DNA of 64,000 nt from an uncultured Pelagibacteraceae bacterium (lineage in GTDB: Bacteria; Pseudomonadota; Alphaproteobacteria; Pelagibacterales; Pelagibacteraceae). The stretch is taken from contig CACHDJ010000001.1 in assembly GCA_902578525.1 (NCBI GenBank), positions 96,505 through 160,504 of the forward strand. Direction: 5' to 3'. The position numbers and the translations under genes were made by a program. Under the pieces are notes generated by a model. That model saw only the letters and a list, made by a program, of their open reading frames with translations. It was not told the DNA's origin and searched no databases. Positions 48,383 through 58,747 of the stretch are shown one piece after another; the stretch's first letter is position 1; the number at the start of each line of letters is the position of its first letter.

Positions 48383-51300
48383 ATATCCTGAAGAGATGTA
48401 ACTTCCAACTTTTTAGTCTTAAGTGATTTAATTGCTTCTAGACATGCAAGTGCAGTTGACATATTGGTACAATAAGGAACTTTATTTTTTAGAGTTCCTC
48501 TTCTAAGAGCAATTGCGTCATTTAATCGATGTTCAGAATTTCCTCCGCCAGTATTGATTACCAAAGCAATTTTTTTAGAGTCCAAGATATCTACTATGTG
48601 AGGAGATCCACTACTTACTTTATTAATAATTCGACATTTCATTCTGTGTTTTCTAATATATTCAGCAGTTCCTCTTGTTGCACATAACGTGAAATTTAAC
48701 TTTATAAGTTCTTTTGCTAAATCGATACCTTCATCTTTATGTGAGTCTTTTAAAGATATAAAAGCAAGACCTTGTTTTGGTAAAGAATTTGCAGAGGCTA
48801 TTTGACTTTTAGCAAATGCCATCCCAAAGTTTTTATCAAAGCCCATCACTTCACCAGTTGACTTCATTTCAGGACCTAAAAGTAGATCACTGTTGGGGAA
48901 TTTATTAAAAGGAAATACAGCTTCTTTAACTGCATACATTCCTTTAGAATTATCTTTTAAATTAAATTTAAATAATTTTTCACCTGCCATCACTCTTGAT
49001 GCAATTTTAGCAAGTGGTAAACCTTTTGCTTTTGAGACAAATGGCACTGTTCTACTTGCTCTAGGGTTAACTTCGATCACATAAATTTCATCTTTTTTAA
49101 TTGCAAATTGAACATTCATGAAACCTTTAACTTTTAAAGCTAAAGCCAATTTCTTAGTTTGATTTTCAATTTCTTTAATTAAATATGGTTTGATAGATAT
49201 TGGAGGCAAGCTACAGGCTGAGTCACCAGAGTGAATTCCAGCCTCTTCAATGTGCTGCATGATACCTGCTACATGTACTTGCTTTCCATCAGATATTGCA
49301 TCAACATCAACTTCCATTGCATGATTAATAAACTTATCAACTAGAATTGGATTTTTTTCGGCTGCTTTAAATGCTTCCTCTACAAAATTTTTAAGCTGGC
49401 TTTTTTCATGAACAATTTCCATTGCTCTTCCACCAAGAACATATGAGGGTCTAACCATCAAAGGTAAGCCGATTTTATCAGCAATTTCAATAGCTTGTTT
49501 AAAAGTTTTAGCAATTCCGCTTTCAGCTTGTTTTAATTTTAATCTATTAAGTAAATTTCTAAATCTATCTCTATCTTCTGCTAAATCAATCGATGTGTAT
49601 TGTGTTCCTAAGATTGGAAATCTGTTATCATGTAAAAATTTTGCAAGTTTAATTGGGGTTTGGCCACCAAATTGAGCAATAATTCCAACTAAGTTTCCTT
49701 TTTCTTTTTCTCTCTTAATAATATTAAAAACATACTCTTCTTTGAGTGGTTCAAAATATAATCGGTCGCTTGTATCATAATCTGTTGAAACTGTTTCAGG
49801 GTTACAATTAACCATAATCGTCTCATATCCAGCTTCTTTTAATGAAAAACTTGCCTGGCAGCAGCAATAGTCAAATTCTATTCCTTGTCCAATCCTATTA
49901 GGACCACCCCCTAGAATGATAATTTTTTTCTTAGTTGATGGATCTGATTCACATTCTGAATTAATTGAGAAATTTCGTTGATATGTTGAGTACATATAAG
50001 GTGTGAATGATTTAAATTCAGCTGCACACGTATCTACTTTTTTAAATACTGGTAAAATTTTTAGGGCCGTTCTTTTTTGTCTTATTATATCTTCAGATTT
50101 ATTTGTTAACTCTGCTAATTTTTTGTCTGAAAAGCCTATTGATTTTATTCTATTAAATTCATTGAAATTTTTAGGTATTCCCTTACTCTTAATCTTAATT
50201 TCATTATCTACTATTTCTTTAATTTGCTCTAGAAACCATGGATCAATTTTTGATAATATAAATATTCTTTTTAAATTAATTTTTTTTCTCATCGCTTCAG
50301 CAACCAGTAACAGTTTATTTGGAATATTTTCTTTAAGTTTTTTTTCGATTTGTTTTTTATTTAAATCAAATATTCTGTCTAATCCTGAAAAACCAGTTTC
50401 AAGAGATACAAAAGCTTTTTGGAGAGACTCTTTAAAATTTCTTCCTATAGCCATAGCCTCACCAACTGATTTCATTGATGTACCTAGAGTTGCTGGAGAA
50501 GTCGAAAATTTTTCAAAAGTAAATCTTGGAATTTTTGTTACCACATAATCAATACTTGGTTCAAATGAAGCGGGTGTTATTTTGGTGATTTCATTTTTTA
50601 ATTCGTCCAAAGTGTAACCTACTGCGAGTTTTGCAGCAACTTTTGCAATTGGAAATCCAGTTGCTTTTGATGCAAGTGCTGATGACCTCGATACTCTTGG
50701 GTTCATTTCAATTATAACCATTCGGCCATTTTTAGGATTAATTGCAAATTGAACATTTGATCCACCTGTTTCAACTCCAATTTTTCTTAAACATGCAATA
50801 GAGGCATTCCTCATTATTTGGTATTCTTTATCAGTCAATGTAAGAGCTGGAGCAACAGTTACTGAGTCACCAGTATGTATTCCCATCGGATCAACATTTT
50901 CAATTGAGCAGATGATGATGCAGTTATCTTTTTTATCTCTTACAACTTCCATCTCAAATTCTTTCCAGCCTTCCAAACATTCTTCAACCAATACTTGACT
51001 AACTGGAGACTCGTGAAGTCCGTTTTTAATTATCTTAAGGTAGTCTTTTTTATTTTTAGCTATACCACCACCAAGACCTCCAAGTGTAAATGCAGGTCTT
51101 ATAATTGCAGGAAGACCAATTTTTTTTAAAATTTTTGATGCTTGATTGATATTGTTTACAATTTCAGATTTAGGTAAATCTAAACCAATATCGATCATAT
51201 TTTTTCTAAATTTTTTCCTATCCTCTGCATTAGCAATTGCTTTAGAGTTTGCCCCAATGAGTTCAATCTTATATTTTTTTAATATTCCTTTTTTTTCAGC

Positions 51301-51603
51301 TTCAATTGCAAGATTCAGTGCAGTCTGACCACCCATGGTTGGCAGAATTGCATCTGGTTTCTCTTTTTTAATAATTTTTTCTAAAACTTCTAATGTTATT
51401 GGCTCTATATAAGTTTTATCTGCAACATCTGGATCAGTCATAATAGTTGCAGGGTTTGAGTTAATTAAAACTACTTTGTAACCTTCATCTTTTAATGCTT
51501 TACAAGCTTGTGTGCCTGAATAATCAAACTCACATGCTTGACCTATAATTATCGGTCCAGCTCCTACAACTAATATTTTTTTAATATCTTTTCTTTTTGG
51601 CAT
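48379..51603 (-). CDS. carB: Carbamoyl-phosphate synthase large subunit
   Basis: CarB makes carbamoyl phosphate from ammonia, bicarbonate and two ATP, for pyrimidines and arginine. The 1074-residue protein shows the duplicated ATP-grasp halves: [20 protein letters not shown] at the start and [20 protein letters not shown] near residue 565, each followed by GGQTxLNLA- or GGQTPIKLA-type motifs. The C-terminal MGS-like domain ([16 protein letters not shown]) is the allosteric site. It overlaps carA by 23 bases. Confidence 0.97.
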   Translation of the reverse strand: MPKRKDIKKILVVGAGPIIIGQACEFDYSGTQACKALKDEGYKVVLINSNPATIMTDPDVADKTYIEPITLEVLEKIIKKEKPDAILPTMGGQTALNLAIEAEKKGILKKYKIELIGANSKAIANAEDRKKFRKNMIDIGLDLPKSEIVNNINQASKILKKIGLPAIIRPAFTLGGLGGGIAKNKKDYLKIIKNGLHESPVSQVLVEECLEGWKEFEMEVVRDKKDNCIIICSIENVDPMGIHTGDSVTVAPALTLTDKEYQIMRNASIACLRKIGVETGGSNVQFAINPKNGRMVIIEMNPRVSRSSALASKATGFPIAKVAAKLAVGYTLDELKNEITKITPASFEPSIDYVVTKIPRFTFEKFSTSPATLGTSMKSVGEAMAIGRNFKESLQKAFVSLETGFSGLDRIFDLNKKQIEKKLKENIPNKLLLVAEAMRKKINLKRIFILSKIDPWFLEQIKEIVDNEIKIKSKGIPKNFNEFNRIKSIGFSDKKLAELTNKSEDIIRQKRTALKILPVFKKVDTCAAEFKSFTPYMYSTYQRNFSINSECESDPSTKKKIIILGGGPNRIGQGIEFDYCCCQASFSLKEAGYETIMVNCNPETVSTDYDTSDRLYFEPLKEEYVFNIIKREKEKGNLVGIIAQFGGQTPIKLAKFLHDNRFPILGTQYTSIDLAEDRDRFRNLLNRLKLKQAESGIAKTFKQAIEIADKIGLPLMVRPSYVLGGRAMEIVHEKSQLKNFVEEAFKAAEKNPILVDKFINHAMEVDVDAISDGKQVHVAGIMQHIEEAGIHSGDSACSLPPISIKPYLIKEIENQTKKLALALKVKGFMNVQFAIKKDEIYVIEVNPRASRTVPFVSKAKGLPLAKIASRVMAGEKLFKFNLKDNSKGMYAVKEAVFPFNKFPNSDLLLGPEMKSTGEVMGFDKNFGMAFAKSQIASANSLPKQGLAFISLKDSHKDEGIDLAKELIKLNFTLCATRGTAEYIRKHRMKCRIINKVSSGSPHIVDILDSKKIALVINTGGGNSEHRLNDAIALRRGTLKNKVPYCTNMSTALACLEAIKSLKTKKLEVTSLQDI

Positions 51604-52774
51604 TTTTTCTCATGTTGTTAATAAATTCTTGGAACAAGTAGACGCTATCTTGTGGTCCAGGGTTTGATTCTGGATGATATTGTACTGAAAATATTGGCTT
51701 GTTCTTTAGTCTTATTCCTTCAATTGTATTATCAAAAAGAGATTTATGAGTAACTTCAATTTTTTTTGGTAAAGTTTCTTCAACCACTACAAAACCATGA
51801 TTTTGACTGGTGATTTCAACTTTATCATGGACTAAATTTTTAACAGGATGGTTGGCACCTCTATGCCCCAATTTCATTTTTTTTGTTTTTCCACCCAAAG
51901 CTAATGCTAAAATTTGATGACCTAAACAAATCCCAAATATAGGTAAATTTTTATTAATCAATTTATTAACTATTTCTATTGCATATTTTCCTGTTGCTGC
52001 TGGATCTCCAGGACCATTGGATAAAAATATTCCATGAGGCTTAAGATCCAATATTTTCCCCGCAGAAGTTTTGCAAGAAACAACTGTTACTTTACACTTA
52101 AAGTCTGAAAAATATCTTAAAATATTTTTTTTTATTCCATAATCAATTGCAACCACATGAAAAGAATTTTTTGTATTTTTTTTATATCCTGTTTCTTTCT
52201 TCCAAGTTTTAAGGCCTTTCCAAATATAGTTTTTTGAGGTCGTTACAGTTTCTGCAAGATCAAGATTTTTTAATCCACTCCACTTAATGGTTGAGTTTGT
52301 TAATTTTTTAATATTAAACTTTCCATTTTTTGAATAAGAAATTGTTCCCTTAGGTGCCCCTCTATCTCTAATAAAGTTTGTTAAACTTCTGGTATCTAGT
52401 CCTATGATTCCAACAATTTTATTTTTTTTGAGCCAGGCATCTAAATGCAAGAATGCTCTATAATTTGAAGGAGAGGTTATTTCAGAATTAAAGATTACAC
52501 CTTTGGTCCATATTTTGTCAGACTCAATATCCTCTTTGTTAGTTCCAACATTCCCAATATGTGGGAATGTAAAGTTAATTATCTGACCCGCATAGGAAGG
52601 ATCAGAAATAATTTCTTGGTATCCGGTTAAAGAAGTATTAAAGCAGACTTCCCCAGTTGCTTCTCCCTGATAGCCAATTCCAATCCCTTTAAAAACCTTC
52701 TTATTTTCAAGAACTAAAACGCCTGTATTAAATTGTGAATTTTTTGAGTTTGTTTTTTTTGCTTTTTTGATCAA
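51581..52774 (-). CDS. carA: Carbamoyl-phosphate synthase small subunit
   Basis: CarA is the glutamine amidotransferase that supplies ammonia to CarB. The 397 residues have the N-terminal [20 protein letters not shown], the class I amidotransferase nucleophile in [15 protein letters not shown], and the His/Glu in [14 protein letters not shown]. The first 13 residues are lysine-rich extras; an internal start would also be possible, but the given one is an ATT-free, in-frame natural choice by length. The gene is divergent from yqeY over 126 bases. Confidence 0.95.
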   Translation of the reverse strand: MIKKAKKTNSKNSQFNTGVLVLENKKVFKGIGIGYQGEATGEVCFNTSLTGYQEIISDPSYAGQIINFTFPHIGNVGTNKEDIESDKIWTKGVIFNSEITSPSNYRAFLHLDAWLKKNKIVGIIGLDTRSLTNFIRDRGAPKGTISYSKNGKFNIKKLTNSTIKWSGLKNLDLAETVTTSKNYIWKGLKTWKKETGYKKNTKNSFHVVAIDYGIKKNILRYFSDFKCKVTVVSCKTSAGKILDLKPHGIFLSNGPGDPAATGKYAIEIVNKLINKNLPIFGICLGHQILALALGGKTKKMKLGHRGANHPVKNLVHDKVEITSQNHGFVVVEETLPKKIEVTHKSLFDNTIEGIRLKNKPIFSVQYHPESNPGPQDSVYLFQEFINNMRKNAKKKRY

Positions 52775-52900
52775 TTACAACTCATAAGTTAAAGGTTAAT
52801 ACAATAATTGATTTATTATCGCAACACAGATGTATTATAAAATTGTAAAAAAACAATTTTTTCTTTTGAAGATTTTTTTCTTTGAAGTAGATTAAAAAAT

Positions 52901-53362
52901 ATGTCACTAAAAGAAACAATCGAAACTGAATACAAAAATGCTTTAAAAGCTAAAGATAAAACGAAAATATCAACTTATAGGTTAATTTTATCATCAATAA
53001 AGGATCTTGATATATCTAACAGATCAGGTCCAAATAAAAAAGAAACGGATGATCAGGACATTAAAAAGCTTCTAAAAAAAATGGTTAAGCAAAGAGCCGA
53101 ATCGATAGATATTTATAAAAAAAATAATAGGACAGATCTTTTAGAGGTTGAACAAAATGAATACAATATTTTGACAGGTTTTTTGCCTAAACAACTTAGT
53201 GAGGCAGAAACTGAAAAAATATGTTCAGAGATAATTTCCAAACTTGATGCAAATTCAGTCAAAGACATGGGCAAAGTTATGGGAGAATTAAAAAAACTTC
53301 ACTCTGATGAAATTGACTTTGCTAAGGCAGGCGCTTTAATTAAAAAATTATTGAATAGTTAA
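52901..53362 (+). CDS. GatB/YqeY domain protein
   Basis: The 153-residue protein matches the YqeY family, related to the tail of the GatB amidotransferase subunit and thought to bind tRNA. It starts ETEYKNALKAKDKTKISTYRL-like with LILSSIKDLD, then KLLKKMVKQRAESIDIY, and ends MGKVMGELKKLH. It stands before dnaG and rpoD; the order carA / yqeY-dnaG-rpoD is common in alphaproteobacteria. Its stop overlaps the dnaG start by one base. Confidence 0.9.
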   Translation: MSLKETIETEYKNALKAKDKTKISTYRLILSSIKDLDISNRSGPNKKETDDQDIKKLLKKMVKQRAESIDIYKKNNRTDLLEVEQNEYNILTGFLPKQLSEAETEKICSEIISKLDANSVKDMGKVMGELKKLHSDEIDFAKAGALIKKLLNS

Positions 53363-55137
53363 TGAAATACCCAAAAGAATATCTTGATGAAATTAAAACA
53401 AGATTAAAAGTTTCAACTGTTGTATCAAAATCGGTCGCTCTAAAAAAAAGGGGTAAAGAGTTTGTTGGTTTGTCTCCATTTAAAAATGAAAAAACACCAT
53501 CATTTACTGTAAATGATGAAAAAGAATTTTACCATTGTTTTGCAACATCAGAGCATGGAAACATTTTTGATTTTGTAATGAAAATTCAAAATCTTAAATT
53601 TGGTGAGGCAGTAAAGCATTTAGCTCAATTAGCTGGAATGCAGCCTTATATGTTTTCAAAACAAGATGAGGAAAGAGAAAAAAAGTGGAAAGAGTACCAA
53701 TCCATCTTTAGTCAATATGTAGATTTTTACCATAATAAATTATTAAAAAATGAAAGTTATTCTGTTGCAAGAGATTATTTAAAAAACAGATCTTTAACTA
53801 AAGAGGAAGTTAAAAAATTTAAAATTGGATATATAGAAAAAAATCCAAATTTCTATGAAAGATTAAAAGATAATTATAGTGAACAAACTTTAGTCGAAAC
53901 TGGTTTGTTTTATTTAGATGAAAAAAAGAAAATATATGTTGAAAGATTTAGAGGTAGATTAATTTTTCCAATCAATAATATTTCAGGTCAACCAATAGCA
54001 TTAGGAGGAAGAATAATTGAAAATCTAGACTATTTGGCTAAATATATAAATTCACCTGAAACAAATTTTTTTAAAAAAGGATCTAATTTATATAATTTAG
54101 ATGTAGCTCGAAAACTTTCTAATAAAATAGATCATATTTATTTAGTTGAGGGTTATATGGATGTAGTTGGTTTAAGTAAAAATGGAGTCGAAAATGTAGT
54201 TGCTAATCTAGGAACTTCTTTGACAGATAAACAAATTTTAACTCTCAACCAATTTTTTGATGATATCATTATCTGCTTTGATGGTGATGAAAGCGGTTAT
54301 AAAGCAGCTTTAAGAGCAGCAGAGAATTCTATTAAAGAATTAAAACCTGAAAAAAAAATTTCATTTTTATTTTTACCAAATAAGGAAGATCCCGACAGCT
54401 ATGTAAATAAAAATGGTAAAGCTAATTTCATTGATTTTACCAAACAAAGTAAGCTATCTATTCACCAGTTTATTTTTAGTCATTATAAAAAACAAACAGA
54501 AAATAATCCTTCCTCGTTGGCAATTTTTGAAAAAAAATTAAGAAATATTGCTAATACAATTAAAGATGATTTTATAAAAAAATATGTATTAGAATATTTT
54601 CTAGAAAAAATTGCAGAATTAACACCTCATTCAAATCAAAATCAGAAAAAGTTTTTTGTTAAAAGAGCCAAATCGCTAGATAAAACCAAAAAACATTTTA
54701 ATGATAGCCAATCATTAACTGGTGTAGAACTTAAAGAGTTTTCCTTATTATATTTAGTAATGAATAACTTAAATTTGTTACAAGCGAATATTCATTTAAT
54801 TGAAAATATTAAGTTATTTACTGAAGTTAATAAAAAAATATTTAAAGTAATAATCGAGAAGTTGAAATCTGGAGAACAAATTATAAAAGAGGATTTAGAG
54901 TTAGATAGTCAATTGTTAGAAAAAATAAATAAATTTGCACCTATCAAACATATCCTCAAAAATCAGGCTGATGATGATCAAAAAATTATTGAGTTATTAG
55001 AGGATATTTCAAGAGATTTGATTAATTATGATCTGGAATTTAGAATTCAAGAATTAGAATCGAAGTTCTCGGCTGACATGAGCGAGACAACATTTAATGA
55101 GCTAAAAGAGCTGAAAAAAAAGCAGAATCTCAATTAA
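53362..55137 (+). CDS. dnaG: DNA primase, with reduced zinc-binding site
   Basis: DnaG makes RNA primers at the replication fork. The 591-residue protein has the N-terminal fold with LSPFKNEKTPSF and YHCFATSEHG; three of the four zinc ligands of the CHC2 finger are missing (Ser38, Lys41, Cys59, Thr62 occupy those places). The TOPRIM core is intact: LVEGYMDVVGL and CFDGDESGYKAALRA. The C-terminal helicase-binding domain is short and poorly conserved. It lies between yqeY and rpoD, the macromolecular synthesis order. Confidence 0.94.
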   Translation: MKYPKEYLDEIKTRLKVSTVVSKSVALKKRGKEFVGLSPFKNEKTPSFTVNDEKEFYHCFATSEHGNIFDFVMKIQNLKFGEAVKHLAQLAGMQPYMFSKQDEEREKKWKEYQSIFSQYVDFYHNKLLKNESYSVARDYLKNRSLTKEEVKKFKIGYIEKNPNFYERLKDNYSEQTLVETGLFYLDEKKKIYVERFRGRLIFPINNISGQPIALGGRIIENLDYLAKYINSPETNFFKKGSNLYNLDVARKLSNKIDHIYLVEGYMDVVGLSKNGVENVVANLGTSLTDKQILTLNQFFDDIIICFDGDESGYKAALRAAENSIKELKPEKKISFLFLPNKEDPDSYVNKNGKANFIDFTKQSKLSIHQFIFSHYKKQTENNPSSLAIFEKKLRNIANTIKDDFIKKYVLEYFLEKIAELTPHSNQNQKKFFVKRAKSLDKTKKHFNDSQSLTGVELKEFSLLYLVMNNLNLLQANIHLIENIKLFTEVNKKIFKVIIEKLKSGEQIIKEDLELDSQLLEKINKFAPIKHILKNQADDDQKIIELLEDISRDLINYDLEFRIQELESKFSADMSETTFNELKELKKKQNLN

Positions 55138-55204
55138 TGCAGTAAATTTAGTCATGGATTTTTACTGATTTAATATTATATAAGACTTCCAAACTTATAT
55201 TACT

Positions 55205-57025
55205 GTGGAACGAATTATAACTAAATCATTTGCTAGATTGATGGGTCGAGGAACCCATAGAGGTTTTATAACTTATGAAGAATTAAGCAAATCATTAGGT
55301 AAGAGGAATCTTTCAGATGAAAATTTATCTAAAGCATTTATTCATATCTTAAATGAGAGCGTTACTTTAGTAGAAAAAAAATCTGATTATAAAGTTTTAA
55401 GAAAAAAAGAATCATCATCAAAAGAAGAGGGTAAATCAATAGAAAAAAGTGATGACCCAATTCGAATGTACCTAAGAGAGATGGGTGGAGTCGAACTTCT
55501 TTCGAGAGAGGGTGAAATAGCAATAGCAAAAAGAATAGAAGCAGGTAAAGATGTAATGTTAATAGCCTTATCTCAAAGCCCTATTACTGCTCAACAATTT
55601 TTTGAGTGGAATGAAAAATTACAAAAAGATGAAATTTTAGTTAGAGAGATTATTGATATTGACACAAATTATATGGAAGATGAAAGCACAGGACCAAGTG
55701 CCAAACAAAAAAATGCTGGTGAAACTGATAAAGAGGAAGGATCAACCGATGATGATGATTTTAATCCTACACTTGCTGCAATGGAGACAGAAATTAAACC
55801 TAAAGTTCTTAAGACAGTTCATGTTTTAACAAAAGAGTATAATAAGTTAATTAAATATCAAAAAGAAAAACTTGAACTTGTTTTAAAATCACAAACATTT
55901 TCTCCAGCAAAAGAAAAAACTTATGAAAAAATTGTAAACGATATCTTGAAAAATATTAAATCTCTCCAATTATCTCCCTCAGTTCTAGAGGATCTTGTTC
56001 AAAAAATTTATATAGAAAATAAAAAGATCATTTCTCTTGAAGGAAATCTTTTGAGACTTGCAATGGATAATAAGATTTCAAGAAATGAATTTATAAAATT
56101 TTATATTGGTAACGAAATAAATCCAAATTTGAAAAAGTTTTTAGATACTAATCCAATTTGGAAACAATTTTTTGCAAAAAATAAAGATGAATTTAAAAAT
56201 ATTAGAGAGAGATTAGTCGAAATAAGTCATAAACTTGGTATGTCTGTAACAGATTTTAAAAAGCTAGTTAGTAGAGTTCAAAAGGGTGAAAAAGAGTCAA
56301 GAATAGCTAAGAAGGAGATGGTTGAGGCTAACTTAAGATTAGTTATATCTATTGCTAAAAAATATACCAACAGAGGATTGCAATTTTTGGACTTAATTCA
56401 AGAGGGAAATATAGGTTTAATGAAGGCAGTAGATAAATTTGAGTATAGAAGGGGATATAAATTTTCAACTTATGCAACTTGGTGGATTAGACAAGCAATA
56501 ACAAGATCTATTGCTGACCAAGCAAGGACAATTAGAATTCCAGTTCATATGATTGAGACAATTAATAAGATTGTAAGAACTCAAAGATTAATTTTAAGTG
56601 AATTTGGTAGAGAAGCAACACCAGAAGAATTAGCAAAAAAACTTAGAATGCCCTTGGATAAAGTAAGAAAAGTTTTAAAAATTTCTAAAGAGCCAGTTTC
56701 ATTAGAAAAACCAGTTGGAGACGAAGAAGATAGTAGTTTAGGAGATTTTATAGAAGATACAAAAGCTTTAGCTCCATTAGAGCAGGCAATCAAATCAAAT
56801 TTAGGAGAAGCAACTACAAAAATATTATCTACTTTAACACCAAGAGAGGAAAGAGTTTTGAGAATGAGATTCGGTGTTGGTATGAATACAGATCACACTT
56901 TAGAGGAAGTCGGGCTACAGTTTTCAGTAACTAGAGAAAGAATTAGACAAATTGAGGCTAAAGCTCTTAGAAAACTTAAGCACCCGAGCAGATCGAAACA
57001 ATTAAAAAGTTTCTTAGAAAGCTAA
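55205..57025 (+). CDS. rpoD: RNA polymerase primary sigma factor
   Basis: The 606-residue vegetative sigma factor recognises -35 and -10 promoter elements. Region 1.2 appears as [22 protein letters not shown] (split here: [13 protein letters not shown], then VELLSREGE), region 2 as [20 protein letters not shown] and [20 protein letters not shown], region 3 from [10 protein letters not shown], and region 4 as [21 protein letters not shown] region of about 200 residues between 1.2 and 2 carries an acidic stretch. The start is GTG at 55205, 67 bases after dnaG. tRNA-Val follows directly. Confidence 0.96.
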   Translation: MERIITKSFARLMGRGTHRGFITYEELSKSLGKRNLSDENLSKAFIHILNESVTLVEKKSDYKVLRKKESSSKEEGKSIEKSDDPIRMYLREMGGVELLSREGEIAIAKRIEAGKDVMLIALSQSPITAQQFFEWNEKLQKDEILVREIIDIDTNYMEDESTGPSAKQKNAGETDKEEGSTDDDDFNPTLAAMETEIKPKVLKTVHVLTKEYNKLIKYQKEKLELVLKSQTFSPAKEKTYEKIVNDILKNIKSLQLSPSVLEDLVQKIYIENKKIISLEGNLLRLAMDNKISRNEFIKFYIGNEINPNLKKFLDTNPIWKQFFAKNKDEFKNIRERLVEISHKLGMSVTDFKKLVSRVQKGEKESRIAKKEMVEANLRLVISIAKKYTNRGLQFLDLIQEGNIGLMKAVDKFEYRRGYKFSTYATWWIRQAITRSIADQARTIRIPVHMIETINKIVRTQRLILSEFGREATPEELAKKLRMPLDKVRKVLKISKEPVSLEKPVGDEEDSSLGDFIEDTKALAPLEQAIKSNLGEATTKILSTLTPREERVLRMRFGVGMNTDHTLEEVGLQFSVTRERIRQIEAKALRKLKHPSRSKQLKSFLES

Positions 57026-57033
57026 TATCTGCT

Positions 57034-57108
57034 GGGCCGTTAGCTCAATAGTAGAGTACTGCATTGACATTGCAGGGGTAGTTGGAGCGTAACCAACACG
57101 GCCCACCA
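57034..57108 (+). tRNA. tRNA-Val (GAC) with non-canonical elbow
   Basis: The acceptor stem GGGCCGT/ACGGCCC and anticodon stem CTGCA/TGCAG are perfect; loop TTGACAT gives anticodon GAC, and CCA is encoded. The T-stem GTTGG/CCAAC is perfect, but its loop reads AGCGTAA instead of TTCGAAT. The D-loop reads AATAGTA, with A where G18 is expected. Positions 54/58 read A/T instead of T/A, while G19 and C56 remain. Both other tRNAs in the window have the usual elbow. Confidence 0.88.
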
Positions 57109-57169
57109 TCTAAATCAATAAAAATAGAAATCAGGAGTAAAATATTTTCTTTTAGTTTTTTGAATTTTT

Positions 57170-57895
57170 TTATTTCTTAATTTTTTTTTTTAATATATCT
57201 CTTAATTTTTTGATATTGACTGAACTATCTTTTGGGAAATTTTTGGAGTCTTTTCTACTAATAGGTTTGACGTCAGGTTTAGACTTTTTTGCGAATGAAT
57301 AAATGCTCTCAGATTTGTTCGAGCCTATATTTATAATTCCTTTTTCATCAAGAATTTTAGGTAAAATCTCAATTACATCTTTTCTATAAATAAAATTATT
57401 TTTAGCATCTTTAAAAGCCTTATTATGAATAAATGGGAACTCGGTCATAGCTAATCTTAAAATAAGTGAATTTTTATAAAGTTTTACACTTGCCTCGCCA
57501 CCTAATTTAGACCAAGCATAGTTATTAACTGGTTTTAAAGGATCGTCTTCATGATAATTTCCATTAATTCCAGGGTAAACATAGTTTGTTGAAAAATAAA
57601 TTAGCTTAATATTTTTGTCGGAGCATTTTTTTACGATATTTGCAGTACCAATTATATTTGTGTCAATGCTAAGTTTAATATCCTTCTCATGCATAATCAT
57701 TGGTCTAGATAAAGATGCCAAGTGAATTAAGTAATTTGGTTTGTATTTGTTTAAGCAATTATCAATTGATTTAGTATCTAGTATATCTAGCTGTTTTCTT
57801 GAGGTATAAATGATATTTTTACCAAAAAAAGATTTACTAAGCTCTCTTCCGAATCTACTATTTCCGCCTGTAATGACGATTTTTTTATTTGTCAT
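57170..57895 (-). CDS. NAD-dependent sugar epimerase/dehydratase-like protein (RmlD type)
   Basis: The 241-residue protein is an extended short-chain dehydrogenase. It starts with KIVITGGNSRFGRELSKSF (nucleotide-binding glycines), has HLASLSRPMIMHE, the STNYVYPGINGNYHEDDPL stretch, and the catalytic Y-x3-K as YAWSKLGGE. This resembles dTDP-4-dehydrorhamnose reductase, but it is shorter at the C-terminus than the usual 290 residues. The substrate is not known. It is convergent with tRNA-Val and separated by 61 bases. Confidence 0.75.
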   Translation of the reverse strand: MTNKKIVITGGNSRFGRELSKSFFGKNIIYTSRKQLDILDTKSIDNCLNKYKPNYLIHLASLSRPMIMHEKDIKLSIDTNIIGTANIVKKCSDKNIKLIYFSTNYVYPGINGNYHEDDPLKPVNNYAWSKLGGEASVKLYKNSLILRLAMTEFPFIHNKAFKDAKNNFIYRKDVIEILPKILDEKGIINIGSNKSESIYSFAKKSKPDVKPISRKDSKNFPKDSSVNIKKLRDILKKKIKK

Positions 57896-58038
57896 TAAAC
57901 CTATAATTTTTTTTTCTCATAAAATACATTTTGTATTATTTAGATAATATTATTAGATATTTCTAGTAATTATATCATATTTCGTTTTCTTAACTTGATC
58001 GTAAATTAAAAACAAAGTAAAAGCTTGATAATTAATCA

Positions 58039-58115
58039 GGGCCTGTAGCTCAGTTGGTTAGAGCAGTACACTCATAATGTATTGGTCCCAGGTTCGAGTC
58101 CTGGCGGGCCCACCA
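58039..58115 (+). tRNA. tRNA with anticodon CAT (tRNA-Ile2 or elongator tRNA-Met)
   Basis: A complete cloverleaf: acceptor GGGCCTG/CGGGCCC, D-loop with TTGG, anticodon stem GTACA/TGTAT around loop CTCATAA (CAT), T-stem CCAGG/CCTGG with TTCGAGT, and encoded CCA. The body resembles alphaproteobacterial tRNA-Ile2, whose C34 is changed to lysidine by TilS, more than the usual elongator tRNA-Met; I recall this from related tRNAs and cannot align them here. Confidence 0.88.
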
Positions 58116-58134
58116 AAAATTATTTTTTTAATAA

Positions 58135-58731
58135 CTATTCAGTAAATTTTTTTAAATTTTCAAATAAAGCATCAATATTTTCATTATTAGTTTGAATTAT
58201 GGATGAAAATTCCTCTTTTTGAGTTCGAGCTAGACTTAAACCCTCAATTATTAAGTCTCTGATTTTAAGATCATCAGGATTTTTTGTATATATTCTCCAA
58301 ACTATATTCACTTCAGGTCTTTGCTCAGTTGCAACTAAGATGCTTGAAACCATCGTATAATTTTTATTTAACGTCTCTTTAGAATTTACTTGAATTTCAG
58401 GGTTTGAATATTCGGCTAATCTACTAGAAAAAGTTTTTAAAAAATATTTTTTGAAAAGAATTTCATATTCTTTTTTTTGGGACTCGCTCATAACTTTACG
58501 GTATGATCCCATAGTATACATACCTATACCTTTAATATCGACAGTCTCTTCCGCTAAAGATTTAAGCTTTTCTATTTTTTGATCTTTAGTTAAATTTTGA
58601 CTAAGAATTTGAGACGCCCGATTGACTGTAGATTGAACAAATATATCTGGCTCAATTGCGTAAGAATTAAATACACTTGTTAAGTAAATAATTGTAAATG
58701 AAAAAAATGTTAGAATCTTTTTAAGTTTCAT
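58135..58731 (-). CDS. mlaC: MlaC-type phospholipid-binding periplasmic protein
   Basis: MlaC carries phospholipids across the periplasm between the outer-membrane MlaA complex and the inner-membrane MlaFEDB transporter. The 198-residue protein has a signal peptide (residues 1-25, ending SYA) and the family's GSYRKVMSESQKKEYEILFKK region, NYTMVSSILV, and IRDLIIEGLSLARTQKEEF. It follows mlaA by 16 bases. The inner-membrane mlaFED genes are not in the window. Confidence 0.9.
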   Translation of the reverse strand: MKLKKILTFFSFTIIYLTSVFNSYAIEPDIFVQSTVNRASQILSQNLTKDQKIEKLKSLAEETVDIKGIGMYTMGSYRKVMSESQKKEYEILFKKYFLKTFSSRLAEYSNPEIQVNSKETLNKNYTMVSSILVATEQRPEVNIVWRIYTKNPDDLKIRDLIIEGLSLARTQKEEFSSIIQTNNENIDALFENLKKFTE

Positions 58732-58747
58732 TAATTGGTTATTAAGT

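Noticed and set aside
50003-50548. Open frame of 181 codons on the plus strand
   Set aside because: It is antisense to carB; the hydrophobic composition is a by-product of the lysine-rich coding strand.
57923-57937. Inverted repeat AATACA-TTT-TGTATT upstream of the epimerase-like gene
   Set aside because: It is short, AT-rich, without a T-run or promoter context; chance is likely.
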